Source: Streptomyces roseus
Lineage (GTDB): Bacteria > Actinomycetota > Actinomycetes > Streptomycetales > Streptomycetaceae
Assembly: GCF_001044425.1 (NCBI RefSeq)
Contig: NZ_LFML01000111.1
Span: 43,422 to 107,421, forward strand
DNA length: 64,000 bases
Direction: 5' to 3'
Shown here: positions 52,259 through 62,871 of the stretch, piece after piece
How the letters are laid out: each line of letters opens with the position of its first letter
Position numbering within the stretch: the first letter of the stretch is position 1
Position numbers and translations under genes: made by a program
The notes under the pieces: model-generated
Seen by the model: only the letters and a program-made list of their open reading frames with translations
Database searches by the model: none
What the model was told of the DNA's origin: nothing

Positions 52259-53215
52259 TCAGGAACGGTGCTTGCGGGTGAAGTTCCAGGCGTCCGTGAT
52301 GATGCCGGTGAGGTCCGAGCGGGACGGGGTCCACCCGAGCCGCTCGTGGGCCGCGCGCGCCGAGGCGACGAGCACCGCCGGGTCTCCGGCCCGGCGCGGG
52401 GCGACGACCTCCGGGATCTCGGCGCCCGTGACCTTGCGGACCGTCTCGACGACCTCGCGGACCGAGAAGCCGTTGCCGTTGCCGAGGTTGCAGATGAGGT
52501 GCTCGCCCGCGGTGGCGGCCTCCAGGGCGGCCAGGTGGGCCTCGGCCAGGTCGGCGACGTGGATGTAGTCGCGGACGCAGGTGCCGTCCGGGGTCGGGTA
52601 GTCCTCGCCGAACACCGAGATCGACTCCCGCTCGCCCAGGGCGACCTGGAGCACCAGCGGGATCAGGTGGGTCTCGGGGTCGTGCCGCTCGCCGAACTCC
52701 CCGTACGCGCCGGCCACGTTGAAGTAGCGCAGCGAGACCGCCGCGACGCCGTGCGCCGCGCACTCCCCGGTGATCATGTGGTCCACGGCCAGCTTGGTGG
52801 CGCCGTAGGGGTTGGTCGGCTTGGTGACCGAGTCCTCGGTGAGCAGGCCTTCGGTGGGCTCGCCGTAGGTGGCGGCCGTGGAGGAGAACACCAGCTTGCG
52901 CACGCCGTGGCCGCGCATCGCGGCCAGCAGGGCGAGCGTGCCGCCGACGTTGTTCTCCCAGTACTTGCCCGGGTTGGCTACGGACTCGCCGACCTGCGAG
53001 GACGCCGCGAAGTGCAGCACCGCGTCGTAGGAGGGGTCCAGGTGGCGCTCGGCGTCCTGGATCCGGCCCTCGACGAAGGCGGCGCCCGCCGGGACGCCCT
53101 CGCGGAAGCCGGTGGACAGGTCGTCGAGGACGGTGACCTCGTGCCCGGCCTCCAGGAGGTGCGCCGCCACGACGCTGCCGACGTATCCGGCGCCGCCGGT
53201 GACCATGTATTTCAC
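52259..53215 (-). CDS. galE: UDP-glucose 4-epimerase
   Basis: Short-chain-dehydrogenase-type epimerase interconverting UDP-glucose and UDP-galactose. 318 aa. NAD-binding YMVTGGAGYVGSVVAAHLLE at the N-terminus, LHFAASSQVGES, the Ser motif VFSSTAATYGEP, and the catalytic Tyr-x3-Lys in NPYGATKLAVDHM; RDYIHVADLAEAH completes the family pattern. GTG 53215 gives the canonical VKYMVTGG start. No galT or galK gene is adjacent, so its likely use is supplying UDP-galactose for envelope glycans. A LuxR-type gene lies 68 bp upstream on the same strand. Confidence 0.95.
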   Translation of the reverse strand: MKYMVTGGAGYVGSVVAAHLLEAGHEVTVLDDLSTGFREGVPAGAAFVEGRIQDAERHLDPSYDAVLHFAASSQVGESVANPGKYWENNVGGTLALLAAMRGHGVRKLVFSSTAATYGEPTEGLLTEDSVTKPTNPYGATKLAVDHMITGECAAHGVAAVSLRYFNVAGAYGEFGERHDPETHLIPLVLQVALGERESISVFGEDYPTPDGTCVRDYIHVADLAEAHLAALEAATAGEHLICNLGNGNGFSVREVVETVRKVTGAEIPEVVAPRRAGDPAVLVASARAAHERLGWTPSRSDLTGIITDAWNFTRKHRS

Positions 53216-53283
53216 TCGTCCACTGCCTTCTCGCGGGGAAATGCACGCGGGCGCGTGCACGTGCCGGTCACTGGCTTACCGGA

Positions 53284-53982
53284 TTACGGGCCTCCGGGGA
53301 AATCGGCGGCCGCCGGCGGCAGTCCCGCCCGGTCCAGCAGCCCGGTACGGGCGGCCAGCGCGGCCGCCTCCAGCCGGGAGCCCACGCCCAGCTTCATCAG
53401 CACGCGCTGCACGTGCGTACGGGCGGTGCTCGGCGCGATTTCCATGCCCGCCGCGATGAGCCGGGTGTCCTCGCCGTCGGCGACCCGGACCAGCACCTCC
53501 ACCTCGCGCGGAGTCAGCAGCCGCAGCAGCCGGCTGCCCTCGTCATCGGGCTGGGCGGCGGGGTTGAGGAGCTCCGCGAAGGCGCCCTGGAGCAGCTGCG
53601 GGGAGATCGCCACCTCCCCCGCCCGGGCCTTGGCCAGTGCCCGCTCCACCCCTTCGATCCGCTCGTCGTGGCGTACGTACCCCGAGGCGCCGGCGGCGAA
53701 GGCGGCCGCGATCCCGCGGGGGCTCGGCACCGGGCCGAGGACGACGACGGCGATCTGCGGCCGTTCCCGCTTGATGCGGACGACCGGCTCGAAGACCCCC
53801 GGTTCGGCGGGGGTCGCGGTGCCCAGCAGGCAGACCTCCGGCGCCCGGCTGATGACCAGCTCGGCGGCGCCCGCGGCCGGGGCGGCCGCGGCCAGCACCC
53901 GGTGCCCGCGCAGTTTGAGGGCCGAGGCCAGCGCCTCGGCCAGCAGCCGGTGTTCGTCGAGCACCATGACCCGTACGCCCAT
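53284..53982 (-). CDS. LuxR-family regulator with degenerate receiver
   Basis: 232 aa. The N-terminal 115 residues have the receiver fold (VRVMVLDEHRLLAEALASAL; later ASGYVRHD) but the strand that should carry the phospho-acceptor Asp reads PEVCLLGTATPA, with Gly in its place, and the first acidic pair is DE. It is thus an atypical receiver that cannot be phosphorylated in the normal way. The C-terminal LuxR HTH is intact (LTPREVEVLVRVADGEDTRLIA; IAPSTARTHVQRVLMKLGV). ATG 53982 was chosen as the start of the receiver. It sits between galE and the beta-propeller genes; target and signal unknown. Confidence 0.87.
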   Translation of the reverse strand: MGVRVMVLDEHRLLAEALASALKLRGHRVLAAAAPAAGAAELVISRAPEVCLLGTATPAEPGVFEPVVRIKRERPQIAVVVLGPVPSPRGIAAAFAAGASGYVRHDERIEGVERALAKARAGEVAISPQLLQGAFAELLNPAAQPDDEGSRLLRLLTPREVEVLVRVADGEDTRLIAAGMEIAPSTARTHVQRVLMKLGVGSRLEAAALAARTGLLDRAGLPPAAADFPGGP

Positions 53983-54057
53983 CGCGCACCCACCCCCGCC
54001 CTTCTGACCCGGCAAGCTACACGCTTGTTCGACGGTGCGCGGCGGATACCGCGCAGA

Positions 54058-54087
54058 AGCCCCCGGAAGGCGGACCTTCCGGGGGCT
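54058..54087 (-). terminator. Terminator after the beta-propeller genes
   Basis: A perfect 13-bp stem (AGCCCCCGGAAGG, loop CGGA, complement) 39 nt past the stop codon. Confidence 0.8.
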
Positions 54088-54125
54088 CCTGCCCGCTGCG
54101 CCGTGCGGCTGCGATCGGCCGGGTA

Positions 54126-55904
54126 TCAGCTGGCGGTGAAGGAGACGAACAGGTACTCGGGGTCACCCTTGTCGGAGTACGGCTTGCGGGCCGTCGTCCG
54201 GGAGATGAAGAGCTTGCCGTTGTGGTAGCGGTACTCGGAGTAGTCGGGCGAGAAGCCGGTCTCGGCGGTGCGGCTGGCCTTCTCCGCCGGGTTCTCCATG
54301 AGGACGGTCTCCTTCATCGTCGCACCGTCGATGCTGACGACCTGGCCGCCCTTGTCGTACGGGGGCTCCTTGTACGCGATGATGTTCGGCCCGTCCATGC
54401 GGAGCGGGAACAGGGTGTACCGCTCACCCGCGTCGGCGCGGTCGGTGGTCTGCTTGCCGGTCTCCAGGTCGAAGGAGAGCAGCTCGTTGGTGCGGCCGAC
54501 CTCCGCCGAGCCCTGGTGCTCGATCGAGGGCAGGTAGATCTTGCCGTTTCCGACGACGAAGCCGGCGCACTTCTCGACCTCGGTGCCACCGCACTTGCCG
54601 CCGAAGGTGCCGGAGGCGAGCGAGATGCGCGCCTTCAGCTCGCCCTTGGGGTCGACGACGAAGAGGTCGCTGACGCCGGAGGCGTTCTTGGCGGTCTTGC
54701 CGACGTCGGCGCCGACGATGAGGGGCTTGGTGGAGACGATGGACGCCCACTGGATGCCCGGGGAGAGCTTGTACGAGGACAGCTGGGCGCCGGTGGCCGG
54801 ATCGAGCGTCTGCGCGTACAGGGTCTGGTTGTCGCCGCTGCCGCACTTGCGGATCACGCCGAGGGCCTCGCCGCCGGCGTATCCGCTGTCGTAGCAGCCC
54901 TCGCCGTCGACCTTGGGCGTCCACAGGGACTTGCCGTCGGCCAGGTTCCAGGCGGCGCCTCCGCTGGTGCCGCCCGCGGCGACGGTCTGGCCGCTGATGG
55001 TGACCTCGTAGTAGGAGGCGGGCTTGTCGCCGGTGGTGGCGCCCTTGGCGTTGCCGGACCACAGGAGCTTTCCGGCGTTCAGGTCGATGACGCCGACCTC
55101 GGTGCACGCGGGGTACTTGTTGTCGGGCGTGGGCTTGGTGGGCCGGAAGAGGACGGCCGTCTTGTTGTCGCTGACGTGCTTGGTGGCGGCGCAGAGTTCG
55201 CCGGGGAGGGGGATCTCCCACTTCTTGCCGCCGTCGACGGTGTTGTAGCCGACGACCTTCGCCACGTCCGACTTGATGTAGGTGGTGTCGGTGATCCAGG
55301 AGCCCGCGACCGTGACGACCTCTTCCGGGGTCGGGTTGGGCTGGTTGAACAGCGGCTTCGACTTGGTGTTGGCGGGCACCTTCTCCGAACCGGGGGTGCC
55401 GGAGGCCGGCTTGTCGCCGCCGGTGGTGCCGTTCGCGGTGGGCTGCTTGCCGCCGCCGCCGTCGTCGCCGGAGACGTACCAGAAGCCGCCCGCGATGATC
55501 AGGACGATGGCCAGCAGGGCCGCGCCGACGATCATCTGCTGGGTGCGCTTGTCGTTGCCGCCGCCCGGGCCTGCCGGGGGCCGGGCCGCGTACATCGGGG
55601 CCGTGGGCGCGCCGTAGGACGGCGGGGCTCCGGCCCCGGCGGGCGGCTGGGGGTAGCCGTACCCCTGCTGGGGATAGCCGTACGCCGGCTGCTCCTGCGG
55701 CGCCGCGCCCGGCGCGGCGGGTGCGGTCGGCGGAGCCGGCGGTACGGGCGGCTGCTGCGGCGGGGCCGGCGGCATGGGCGGCGGCTGCGGGGCGCCCTGC
55801 GGCGCGGGCGACGGCTGCGGGGCGCCGAAGCCGCCGGGTGCGGGCTCCTGCGGCGCGCCGAAGCCCCCGGCGGGCGGCTGGTGGGGTGGCGGCGGGGTAC
55901 TCAT
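54126..55904 (-). CDS. PQQ-like beta-propeller membrane-anchored protein (copy 1)
   Basis: 592 aa. N-terminal Pro/Gly/Gln-rich cytoplasmic region (about 1-135, with GGFGAPQ repeats and YGYPQQGYGYPQ), one membrane helix (MIVGAALLAIVLIIAGGFWY, about 144-163), a Gly/Thr linker and a large extracytoplasmic domain of repeated strands (KPLFNQPNP, GKLLWSGNAKG, ADGKSLWTPKVDGEG) typical of PQQ-binding-like propellers. No PQQ or metal ligands can be assigned, so a scaffold or sensor role is more likely than enzymatic. Tandem paralogue of the next gene, 48 bp apart. Function unknown. Confidence 0.85.
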   Translation of the reverse strand: MSTPPPPHQPPAGGFGAPQEPAPGGFGAPQPSPAPQGAPQPPPMPPAPPQQPPVPPAPPTAPAAPGAAPQEQPAYGYPQQGYGYPQPPAGAGAPPSYGAPTAPMYAARPPAGPGGGNDKRTQQMIVGAALLAIVLIIAGGFWYVSGDDGGGGKQPTANGTTGGDKPASGTPGSEKVPANTKSKPLFNQPNPTPEEVVTVAGSWITDTTYIKSDVAKVVGYNTVDGGKKWEIPLPGELCAATKHVSDNKTAVLFRPTKPTPDNKYPACTEVGVIDLNAGKLLWSGNAKGATTGDKPASYYEVTISGQTVAAGGTSGGAAWNLADGKSLWTPKVDGEGCYDSGYAGGEALGVIRKCGSGDNQTLYAQTLDPATGAQLSSYKLSPGIQWASIVSTKPLIVGADVGKTAKNASGVSDLFVVDPKGELKARISLASGTFGGKCGGTEVEKCAGFVVGNGKIYLPSIEHQGSAEVGRTNELLSFDLETGKQTTDRADAGERYTLFPLRMDGPNIIAYKEPPYDKGGQVVSIDGATMKETVLMENPAEKASRTAETGFSPDYSEYRYHNGKLFISRTTARKPYSDKGDPEYLFVSFTAS

Positions 55905-55951
55905 CGCTTGCTACTGCCTCTCGGTGGGCGGCTCGGTGGACTCGATGCGCG

Positions 55952-57616
55952 TCATTTGCCGAAGACCATCAGGAGCTTCTCGGCGGTGCCCTTGGCGAGA
56001 AGACGGGACTGGGAGACGAAGAGCCTGCCGTCCGCGTAGTCGACGACCGGGGTGAAGAAGGAGCTCTCGATCGGAGCGGAGGTCCCCGACGGGTTGCGCA
56101 GCAGCGCGGTGGGCGTGCCGCCGGCGGCCGGGATCGACAGGACCTCGCCGCCCTGGTCGGAGGTGGCCTTGCGGTAGGCGATGAGCTGCCCGTTCGCGGC
56201 GCTCAGCGGGACGATGGTGCGGCCGTCCCCGGCGGGGGTGCGCCATTTGGCCTTGCCGGTGCCCAGGTCGAAGGCGACGATCTCGTTGGCCTTGCCGGGC
56301 GCGGCGACGGTCGGCATGTAGAGGGTGCCCGCGTCCACGGCGGTGGTGGCGCAGATCTCGACGGAGCGGAAGAGGCCGTTGGCGCACTCGGTGGCGAAGC
56401 TGCCCTCGCCGCTCACGGTGGCGCGCTGCTTCCCGTCGGGTCCGAGGACCACGATGGCGCGTTCCTTCTTGTCCTGGTTGCCGATGTCGAGGACGAGCGG
56501 GTCGAGCGAGTAGACGGCGCCGACCTTGTACTTGGCGGGCAGCCTGAAGGTCCAGGTCTTCTTGCCGGTGACCGGGTCGGCGTCGGAGACCTCGCCGGTG
56601 AGGTCGTCGTCGTAGCAGGTCGCGAGGGCGATCATCTTGCCCTTGTCCGCCACGTACGCGTCGGGCTTGCAGCCCTCGGCGGTGGCGCTGCCGAACAGCT
56701 TGTCGCCGGTGCTGACCTTGAAGGCGCTGGCGGTGCCGCTGCGGCTGACGGCGACGGTGTCGCCGGTGATGCCCAGGCTGGGGCTGGTCATGATGTCGAA
56801 GAGGCCCTCCTTGGGGACCTCCTTCGTCCAGCCTTCCTTGCCCGTCTTGAGGTCGACCTGCTTCATCTGGTTGCAGGTGGCGGAGTCGCCGTCGCCGTCC
56901 TTGAACATGACGACGGTCTTGCCCTCGGCGGTGGTCTGCTTGGTGACGGAGCAGACGGGCGTGGGGAAGGCGAGGGTCCACTTCTCCTTGCCGTCGGCGA
57001 TCCCGTAGGCGGTGAGGTTCTTCCAGACGCTCTTGACGACGGTGCCGCCGACGATCCACTGGCCGGCGGAGTCGACGCCGAGGCCGGGACCGTCGATCTT
57101 GGCGGTCTTGAGCCAGAGGGTCTTGTCCTCGCCCTGCTTGCGGCCGGCGTTGAGGTCCTCGGTCGGCTCGCTCCCGTTGCCGCTGCCGTCGCCGTTGTCC
57201 ACGGTGGCGGAGGCCTTGGCGTCGGCGGGCGTGGAGCCCTGCGCGACGGGCTGCTTCGGGTCGCCGTCGCCGCTCAGGAAGGCGAAGTAGCCGCCGGTGC
57301 CGAGCACGAGCACCCCGGCGACGGCCGCGGCGACGATGACGGCGGTCTTCTTCTTCGGCGGCTGAGGCGCGCCCCCGGCCGGGTACATGCCGGCGGTGGG
57401 CATGCCCGCGGTGGGCATGCCGGGGGGCGGCGGGAAGTAGCCCTGCTGGGGCCCGGACGGCGGCACGGGCTGCTGCATGGGCTGCGTGGGCGGCTGCTGC
57501 GCGTACGGGTTGTCGCCCTGCTGCGGGTACCCGTAACCGGGCTGCGGCGGGCCGGGCAGGTGACCGTAACCGGAAGGCGTGGGCGGCTGGTTCGGCGGCT
57601 GGGGCGGCTCGGTCAT
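55952..57616 (-). CDS. PQQ-like beta-propeller membrane-anchored protein (copy 2)
   Basis: 554 aa with the same plan as its downstream neighbour: N-terminal Pro/Gln/Tyr-rich tail (about 1-92, PGYGYPQQGDNPYAQQPP), a membrane helix (VIVAAAVAGVLVLGTGGYFA, about 99-118), then an extracytoplasmic beta-propeller (about 190-554; KEKWTLAFPTPVC, GKKTWTFRLPAKYK, GKAKWRTPAGDG). The pair arose by duplication but has diverged widely, so each may bind a different partner. ATG 57616 has GAAGG 9 nt upstream; an earlier in-frame ATG precedes no conserved sequence. Upstream is the ABC-F gene terminator. Role unknown. Confidence 0.85.
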   Translation of the reverse strand: MTEPPQPPNQPPTPSGYGHLPGPPQPGYGYPQQGDNPYAQQPPTQPMQQPVPPSGPQQGYFPPPPGMPTAGMPTAGMYPAGGAPQPPKKKTAVIVAAAVAGVLVLGTGGYFAFLSGDGDPKQPVAQGSTPADAKASATVDNGDGSGNGSEPTEDLNAGRKQGEDKTLWLKTAKIDGPGLGVDSAGQWIVGGTVVKSVWKNLTAYGIADGKEKWTLAFPTPVCSVTKQTTAEGKTVVMFKDGDGDSATCNQMKQVDLKTGKEGWTKEVPKEGLFDIMTSPSLGITGDTVAVSRSGTASAFKVSTGDKLFGSATAEGCKPDAYVADKGKMIALATCYDDDLTGEVSDADPVTGKKTWTFRLPAKYKVGAVYSLDPLVLDIGNQDKKERAIVVLGPDGKQRATVSGEGSFATECANGLFRSVEICATTAVDAGTLYMPTVAAPGKANEIVAFDLGTGKAKWRTPAGDGRTIVPLSAANGQLIAYRKATSDQGGEVLSIPAAGGTPTALLRNPSGTSAPIESSFFTPVVDYADGRLFVSQSRLLAKGTAEKLLMVFGK

Positions 57617-57683
57617 CAGCGCGTACCTTCGGCTTCGGGTGGCGTGGGGAGATGACCTTTCTATCACTGACGGCGCTTTTACA

Positions 57684-57726
57684 ACGGGCCGGTCCGACCC
57701 CTGTTCCCAAGGGAGGACCGGCCCGT
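57684..57726 (-). terminator. Terminator after the ABC-F gene
   Basis: A 12-bp stem ACGGGCCGGTCC / GGACCGGCCCGT with a 19-nt loop; an outer CGGCG/CGCCG pair extends it. On the minus strand a TTGTAAAAGC stretch follows. Confidence 0.7.
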
Positions 57727-57771
57727 GACAACGCCGTTATCGGGTCGGGCGACGCGTGCCGCCGGCGGAAT

Positions 57772-59568
<1,797 letters not shown>

Positions 59569-59595
59569 CAGACGCGCTCCAGGGAAGGGTGTGGA

Positions 59596-60927
59596 TCAGC
59601 CCCTCAGCCTAACCCTCCGAGCGGATGCCGAACGCTCCACCAGGAGCCAGCCCCCCAGAGCCATGCCGATGGCGGCGGGCGCGGTCACCGGAAGGGCGAT
59701 GAGGGTGGCGCTGTGGCCCTCCAGCAGTCCGCCGAGCCCGGTCATGGACAGGCCGAGGATCCCGAGCAGGCACAGGGTGGTCCCCAGGGCGGCGCGGGGC
59801 CCCGATCCGGGCTCGGCGCGGCCGCGGCCGGGGGCCTCGAAGCGGCGGAAGACGGCGACGAGTACGCCGGTCAGCGCGGTGGCGGCGAGCAGCCGTACGG
59901 GGACCTGCGCCCACCAGGCGGCGGTGGCCGGCTCGGGCAGGCGCAGGCCGAGGCCGAGCTGGGCGGCGTACACGGCGAGCATGGCGGTGAGGTGCCAGAG
60001 GAAGGCGGTCATGGCGATCCCGTTGGCGGCGACCACCGGGCGCCAGACCCGGGGCCGGGCGAGCAGCGCGGCGGCGGGCCCGCGGAGCAGTTCCACGGCT
60101 CCGACGAGCCATGTCCCGTGGGCCAGCAGCGCGAGGGTGGGCGGGGCCATGTTGGACACCTTCTCGCCCGGCATCCCGACCATGGACAGCGGGTACGGGC
60201 CGCAGGCGACGAGCAGGACGGCGCCGGCCAGCCCCGCGGCGGCGAGCAGTGCGGGGCGGGTGATCCGCCCGTCGGCGCGCAGGAAGCCGAGCTGGTGGAC
60301 GGCGAGCCAGACGAAGGCGAAGTTCAGGAACTCCACGTACGGGACGCCGAGCGCGAAGCGCAGGACGTCCACGGCGGCGGCGGCCGCGGCCGGCGCGGCG
60401 AAGGCCCCCCAGCCCCAGCGCCGGTGGAGCGTCAGCAGGGGCGGGGTGAAGGCGACCGCGGCGAGGTAGATCCCGATGAACCAGAGCGGCTGGGTGACCA
60501 GCCGCAGGGCGGCCCCGGTCAGCTTGCCCTCCCCGGCGCCGGCGAGCTGGACGGCGAGCGCCCCGGCGGTCCAGACGAGGACGAAGACGATCGTGGGCCG
60601 CAGCAGTCGCCGGAGCCGGGCCCGCAGGAAGGCGGCGTAGACGGGCCGCCCCTCGGCCCGCCGGGCCAGGGACCGGTAGGACAGGGCGTGCGAGAACCCG
60701 CCGACGAAGAAGAACACCGGCATGATCTGCAGGCCCCAGGTGAGCACTTGGAGCGCGGGGACGAGGGCGAGCAGGTTCCCTATGCCGTCACTGCTGACGG
60801 CGGCCATCAGCCAGTGTCCGAGCAGCACGGTCCCCAGCGAGGCGACCCGCAGCAGGTCGACGTAGCGGTCCCGGCTCCCGGGGGTGGCCTCGGCGAGGTC
60901 CTTGGCGGTGTGCGCGGCGTATCCCAT
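59596..60927 (-). CDS. Acyltransferase 3 family membrane protein
   Basis: 443 aa, about ten membrane segments. N-terminal RDRYVDLLRVASLGTVLLGHW carries the family's conserved Arg and catalytic His; IMPVFFFVGGFSH and ARLRRLLRPTIVF are further marks. The family moves acyl groups onto sugars, antibiotics or envelope polymers. ATG 60927. Located between an ABC-F gene and ispE, with no sugar-pathway partner next door, so the acceptor cannot be named. The 18-residue soluble N-terminus is short, and no SGNH domain is fused at the C-terminus. Confidence 0.87.
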   Translation of the reverse strand: MGYAAHTAKDLAEATPGSRDRYVDLLRVASLGTVLLGHWLMAAVSSDGIGNLLALVPALQVLTWGLQIMPVFFFVGGFSHALSYRSLARRAEGRPVYAAFLRARLRRLLRPTIVFVLVWTAGALAVQLAGAGEGKLTGAALRLVTQPLWFIGIYLAAVAFTPPLLTLHRRWGWGAFAAPAAAAAAVDVLRFALGVPYVEFLNFAFVWLAVHQLGFLRADGRITRPALLAAAGLAGAVLLVACGPYPLSMVGMPGEKVSNMAPPTLALLAHGTWLVGAVELLRGPAAALLARPRVWRPVVAANGIAMTAFLWHLTAMLAVYAAQLGLGLRLPEPATAAWWAQVPVRLLAATALTGVLVAVFRRFEAPGRGRAEPGSGPRAALGTTLCLLGILGLSMTGLGGLLEGHSATLIALPVTAPAAIGMALGGWLLVERSASARRVRLRG

Positions 60928-61012
60928 GGGTGCACGTTCCCGCCCGGGGGCCGGGCGGGAACAGAGCGCTGGTACTCACTTCGCTCTGGGTACCCCCGCG
61001 TACGGGGGCGCC

Positions 61013-61927
61013 TCAGGACGGCAGGACCGTGGCCCCCGGGGCCGGGCTGGTGGCGGTCCGGGTCGTGCGGCAGGTGCCGGACGCTTCGAGGGCGGCGGCG
61101 ACCTTGAGGGCGGATTCCGGGTCGCGGACCAGGAAGGCCGTCGTGGGGCCGGAGCCGGAGACCAGCGTGGCCAGGGCGCCGGCCGAGGTGCCCGCCTCCA
61201 GGGTCGCGGCCAGCTGCGGGCGCAGCGACAGCGCCGCCGGCTGGAGGTCGTTGGCCAAGGTCGCGGCGAGGGCGTCCGCGTCGCCCGAGGCGAGGGCGGT
61301 GAGCAGCGCCGGCGCGGCCTGCGGGACGGGGATGCTCCGGCCTTCGGCGAGGCGGTCGAACTCGCGGAACACCGCGGGCGTCGACAGTCCGCCGTCGGCC
61401 ACGGCGAACACCCAGTGGAAGGTGCCGGCCTCGACCGGGGTCAGGAGCTCGCCGCGCCCGGTGCCCAGTGCCGCCCCGCCGACCAGGCTGAACGGCACGT
61501 CGCTGCCGAGTTCCGCGCAGATCTCCAGCAGCTGGGCGCGCGGCGTGCCCAGGCCCCACAGGGCGTCGCAGGCCAGCAGCGCGCCGGCGCCGTCGGCGCT
61601 GCCGCCCGCCATGCCGCCGGCGACGGGGATGTTCTTCGCGATGTGCAGGTGGACGGCGTCGGAGCGGCCGTTGCGGGCGGCGAGGATCTCGGCCGCCCGC
61701 GCCGCCAGGTTCGTACGGTCCAGCGGGACCTGGTCGGCGTCCGGTCCGGAGCAGGTGACGGTCAGGGTCTCGGCCGGGGTGACCGTCACCTCGTCGTAGA
61801 GGGACACGGCGAGGAAGACGTTGGCCAGGTCGTGGAAGCCGTCGGCCCGGGCCGCCCCCACCGCCAGCTGCACGTTGACCTTCGCAGGGACCCGTACGGT
61901 CACGCTCTTGTGCGTACGGGGGCTCAC
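61013..61927 (-). CDS. ispE: 4-diphosphocytidyl-2-C-methyl-D-erythritol kinase
   Basis: GHMP kinase of the MEP isoprenoid pathway. 304 aa. N-terminal VRVPAKVNVQLAVGAARADGF, the ATP loop KNIPVAGGMAGGSADGAGAL, and the C-terminal LVSGSGPTTAFLV are the three family motifs. GTG 61927 overlaps the rsmA stop codon (GTGA), so translation is coupled. The order rpf - rsmA - ispE is conserved in actinobacteria; isoprenoids made here feed menaquinone and undecaprenyl phosphate. Confidence 0.96.
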   Translation of the reverse strand: MSPRTHKSVTVRVPAKVNVQLAVGAARADGFHDLANVFLAVSLYDEVTVTPAETLTVTCSGPDADQVPLDRTNLAARAAEILAARNGRSDAVHLHIAKNIPVAGGMAGGSADGAGALLACDALWGLGTPRAQLLEICAELGSDVPFSLVGGAALGTGRGELLTPVEAGTFHWVFAVADGGLSTPAVFREFDRLAEGRSIPVPQAAPALLTALASGDADALAATLANDLQPAALSLRPQLAATLEAGTSAGALATLVSGSGPTTAFLVRDPESALKVAAALEASGTCRTTRTATSPAPGATVLPS

Positions 61928-62871
61928 AGCGCGGGCCTCTGCGCCGCCGGCTTGTGCTCGGCGATCGCCGCGAACTCCTCCACCGTCAGCGACTCGCCGC
62001 GCGCCTGCGGGGACACCCCGGCGGCGACCAGCGCCTGTTCGGCGCCCGCCGCCGAGCCGGCCCAGCCGGACAGGGCGGCCCGCAGCGTCTTGCGGCGCTG
62101 GGCGAAGGCGGCGTCCACGACGGCGAAGACCTCGGCCTTCGTGGCGCTCGTCTTGATCGGTTCGGAGCGCCGCACCAGCGAGACCAGGCCCGAGTCCACG
62201 TTCGGCGCGGGCCAGAACACGTTGCGGCCGATGGATCCGGCCCGCTTCACGTCCGCGTACCAGTTCGCCTTGACCGAGGGCACCCCGTAGACCTTGTTGC
62301 CCGGCTTGGCCGCCAGCCGGTCGGCGACCTCCGCCTGCACCATCACCAGCGTGCGCTCGATGCTCGGGAACCGGTCCAGCATGGTCAGCAGCACCGGCAC
62401 GGCCACGTTGTAGGGCAGGTTCGCGACGAGCGCGGTCGGCGCCGGACCGGGCAGCTCCTCGACCAGCATCGCGTCGGAGTGCACCAGCGCGAAGCGGTCC
62501 TTGCGCTGCGGCATCCGCGCCTCGATGGTGGCGGGCAGCGCGGCGGCCAGGACGTCGTCGATCTCGACGGCGGTGACCCGGTCGGCGGCCTCCAGCAGCG
62601 CGAGCGTCAGCGAGCCCAGCCCCGGCCCGACCTCGACGACGACGTCGTCGGGCCGCACCTCGGCGGTGCGCACGATGCGGCGCACCGTGTTGGCGTCGAT
62701 GACGAAGTTCTGGCCCTTCTGCTTCGTCGGCCGGACGCCGAGTACGGCGGCCAGCTCGCGGATGTCCGCCGGCCCGAGGAGGGCGTCGGAGGTGGTGCCG
62801 GCCGTGCCGGCGGCCGTACTGCCGGTCGTGCTGCCGGTCGTGCTCTCGGGCTGCTGCTCTGCGGTGCTCAC
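61924..62871 (-). CDS. rsmA: 16S rRNA (adenine1518/1519-N6)-dimethyltransferase
   Basis: KsgA-type enzyme that dimethylates two adenines in helix 45 of 16S rRNA during 30S maturation. 315 aa, with a 30-residue Ser/Thr/Gly N-terminal tail. Motifs: QKGQNFVIDANTVRRIV, SAM-binding VVEVGPGLGSLTLALLE, catalytic VANLPYNVAVPVL, and FWPAPNVDSGLVSLVRR. GTG 62871 overlaps the upstream rpf stop (GTGA) and its own stop overlaps ispE, making a three-gene coupled set. Confidence 0.96.
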   Translation of the reverse strand: MSTAEQQPESTTGSTTGSTAAGTAGTTSDALLGPADIRELAAVLGVRPTKQKGQNFVIDANTVRRIVRTAEVRPDDVVVEVGPGLGSLTLALLEAADRVTAVEIDDVLAAALPATIEARMPQRKDRFALVHSDAMLVEELPGPAPTALVANLPYNVAVPVLLTMLDRFPSIERTLVMVQAEVADRLAAKPGNKVYGVPSVKANWYADVKRAGSIGRNVFWPAPNVDSGLVSLVRRSEPIKTSATKAEVFAVVDAAFAQRRKTLRAALSGWAGSAAGAEQALVAAGVSPQARGESLTVEEFAAIAEHKPAAQRPAL

